Shown here: positions 62,824-64,000 of the stretch, piece by piece
How the letters are laid out: every line of letters starts with the position of its first letter
Position numbering within the stretch: position 1 is the stretch's first letter
Source: Rhodococcus rhodnii
GTDB taxonomy: Bacteria > Actinomycetota > Actinomycetes > Mycobacteriales > Pseudonocardiaceae
Direction: 5' to 3'
Length of the DNA: 64,000 bases
Assembly: GCA_000720375.1 (NCBI GenBank)
Contig: JOAA01000018.1
Location: forward strand, 62,001-126,000
Translations under genes and position numbers: made by a program
The notes under the pieces: generated by a model
The model's input: only the letters and a program-made list of their open reading frames with translations
Told to the model about the DNA's origin: nothing
Database searches by the model: none

Positions 62824-64000
62824 ATGTCTGTCCGATGGCTGGTCGGCAGGGTTGTCATCATGCTGACTTCGCTCACGGTCGCACTGACACTCGCTGCGGG
62901 AGCGGTCGTTCCCACCTCATCGGGTATCACCGTCCGCTACACGGAATACGATATCCCTCATATCGTCGCCCACGATTATCGAAGTCTCGGCTATGGCCAG
63001 GGCTACGCGGCGGCTCGGGCCAATCTTTGTGCCATTGCCGACGGTGTGATCACATTACGTGGCGAGCGGTCCCGGTATTTCGGTCCTGGCCCGGCGACGA
63101 CAACGTTGACGCGCGCGGCCGACAACGTGACCAGTGATCTGTACTTCAAGAGTGTGTCGCTGGACGGGCTACTCGATCAGCCGTCGACTGACGTTCGACA
63201 AATGGTTCGCGGATATGCCGCCGGCTACAGCGCGTACGTCTCTGAACGGCATCCGACCAGTTGTCCCGAGATCGCCTTGCCGATCACCGAGCAGGACGTC
63301 TACCGGCGGGTATATGCGTGGAGCACATTGATGGCGTCCGGCGGCAATGCCGACGGAATCGTCGCGGCCGCTCCCGGCACAACCACCAATGGCTCGTTGG
63401 ACGAACTGGCCAAGACCACGCAGGATATGTCCGGCCCCGGCAGTAATGCCGTTGTTCTCGGGCGTGACGCCACCAAGTCGAAACGCGGTATCGCGGTGGT
63501 CAATCCGCACTTGCCGTGGCACGGCGATGTCGCGTGGGACATGCTCCAGCTGACCATTCCCGGCCGGCTGAACGTCAGCGGCGCGACATTCACCGGGACG
63601 CCTTTCGTGATCGCGGGCGCGACCCAGAACATGGCGTGGTCCGGCACGATCGCGGACGCGGTGGTCCCGGCGACATTGTTCGAACTCAAGCTGACCGATC
63701 CGACGACGTATCTGGTCGATGGCAAGCCGGAACGAATGCGCCGACAGGACATCACCATTCAGGTCAAACAACCGGACGGAACACTCAAGCCGGTCACCAA
63801 ACCGCGATACTCGACGCGGTACGGCCCGGTTGTCACAAACGCCTATGGCCTGGCATTGCCGTGGACGTCGGAGAAGGCGTACTCGTTCGCGGACCCGAAC
63901 ACCCGAAATCTGCGGTTCCTGAACACCATGGCCGAGTTCGCCAAGGCGCAGAACGTTCGTGACTTCACGTCTGCATTGCACCGGACCCAGGGCAACCCCA
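62824..64000 (+). CDS. penicillin acylase family amidohydrolase (partial)
   Basis: The gene runs off the right edge; about 392 codons are visible. An N-terminal hydrophobic signal segment (residues 8-30) is followed by the alpha-subunit opening ITVRYTEYDIPHIVAHDYRSLGYGQGYAAARANLC. The Ntn nucleophile is Ser207 in SGPGSNAVVLG, the autoproteolytic cut site that starts the beta subunit. NPHLPWHG and GATQNMAWSGTI follow, as usual. The type is closest in layout to aculeacin A/PvdQ-like acylases, which cleave acyl-homoserine lactones or lipopeptide side chains. GGTGGA lies 8 bases before the ATG. The link to MurNAc recycling is only by position. Confidence 0.9.
   Translation, partial: MSVRWLVGRVVIMLTSLTVALTLAAGAVVPTSSGITVRYTEYDIPHIVAHDYRSLGYGQGYAAARANLCAIADGVITLRGERSRYFGPGPATTTLTRAADNVTSDLYFKSVSLDGLLDQPSTDVRQMVRGYAAGYSAYVSERHPTSCPEIALPITEQDVYRRVYAWSTLMASGGNADGIVAAAPGTTTNGSLDELAKTTQDMSGPGSNAVVLGRDATKSKRGIAVVNPHLPWHGDVAWDMLQLTIPGRLNVSGATFTGTPFVIAGATQNMAWSGTIADAVVPATLFELKLTDPTTYLVDGKPERMRRQDITIQVKQPDGTLKPVTKPRYSTRYGPVVTNAYGLALPWTSEKAYSFADPNTRNLRFLNTMAEFAKAQNVRDFTSALHRTQGNP

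Overview
The window is high-GC actinobacterial DNA, most likely from the order Pseudonocardiales (Amycolatopsis/Lentzea/Saccharothrix-like). This is inferred from the gene set: an MFS fused to a thymidylate-kinase-like domain, topA with a Lys/Ala-rich tail, the 'helicase/secretion neighbourhood' tad cluster, a 6C small RNA, and many GTG/TTG starts. Gene order from about 30 to 55 kb follows the Mycobacterium tuberculosis Rv3644c-Rv3661 block: holB, topA, an Rv3647c-like gene, the DEAH helicase, the tad genes, a CpaE-like ATPase, 6C RNA and a HAD phosphatase, with local insertions.

Layout. 1-5 kb: an oligopeptide-type ABC importer on the minus strand, divergent from a ROK regulator and an MlrC-type M81 peptidase (5-7.6 kb). 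7.6-19 kb: housekeeping and accessory genes, including a secreted hydrolase, glyA, a hotdog thioesterase, lipoproteins, a divergent short paralogue of ribosomal protein L11, a LysR/MFS divergent pair, a membrane GGDEF protein and a serine hydrolase. 19-23 kb: a very large secreted GH87-type alpha-glucanase with discoidin-like, FN3 and CARDB modules. 23-28.5 kb: a TetR/Lnt-like operon behind twin palindromes, a coiled-coil protein with a class F sortase, a Nudix hydrolase, and an integrase relic at tRNA-Thr(CGT). 28.7-43.4 kb: cell-surface proteins, holB, the MFS/TMPK fusion, topA and hppA. 43.8-55.3 kb: the DEAH helicase, MOSC and GNAT genes, a ~64-bp tandem repeat array, and the tad-type secretion operon ending in 6C RNA and the HAD phosphatase. 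56-62.8 kb: a five-gene peptidoglycan (MurNAc) recycling operon, nagZ-namZ-serine hydrolase-murR-murQ. The right edge cuts a penicillin-acylase-family gene.

How genes work together. The MurNAc operon should release GlcNAc and MurNAc outside the cell (NagZ, NamZ, amidase-like enzyme) and convert MurNAc-6-P inside (MurQ) under MurR control; no MurP-type importer is present in the part seen. The tad operon has ATPase, two membrane platform proteins, one tiny Flp-type pilin and two TadE-like proteins, so it probably assembles a short pilus or secretion apparatus.

The most unusual signals are: (i) a tandem array at 47.66-48.06 kb whose units carry a covarying hairpin, next to a GNAT gene whose frame runs through its own terminator into the array; (ii) an L11 paralogue lacking the proline-rich thiopeptide-binding segment, with a hairpin abutting its start codon; (iii) a degenerate thymidylate kinase domain fused to an MFS; (iv) an interspersed intergenic repeat family seen three times; (v) clusters of DnaA-box 9-mers upstream of the tad operon and beside topA; and (vi) a 14-codon leader ORF coupled to murR.
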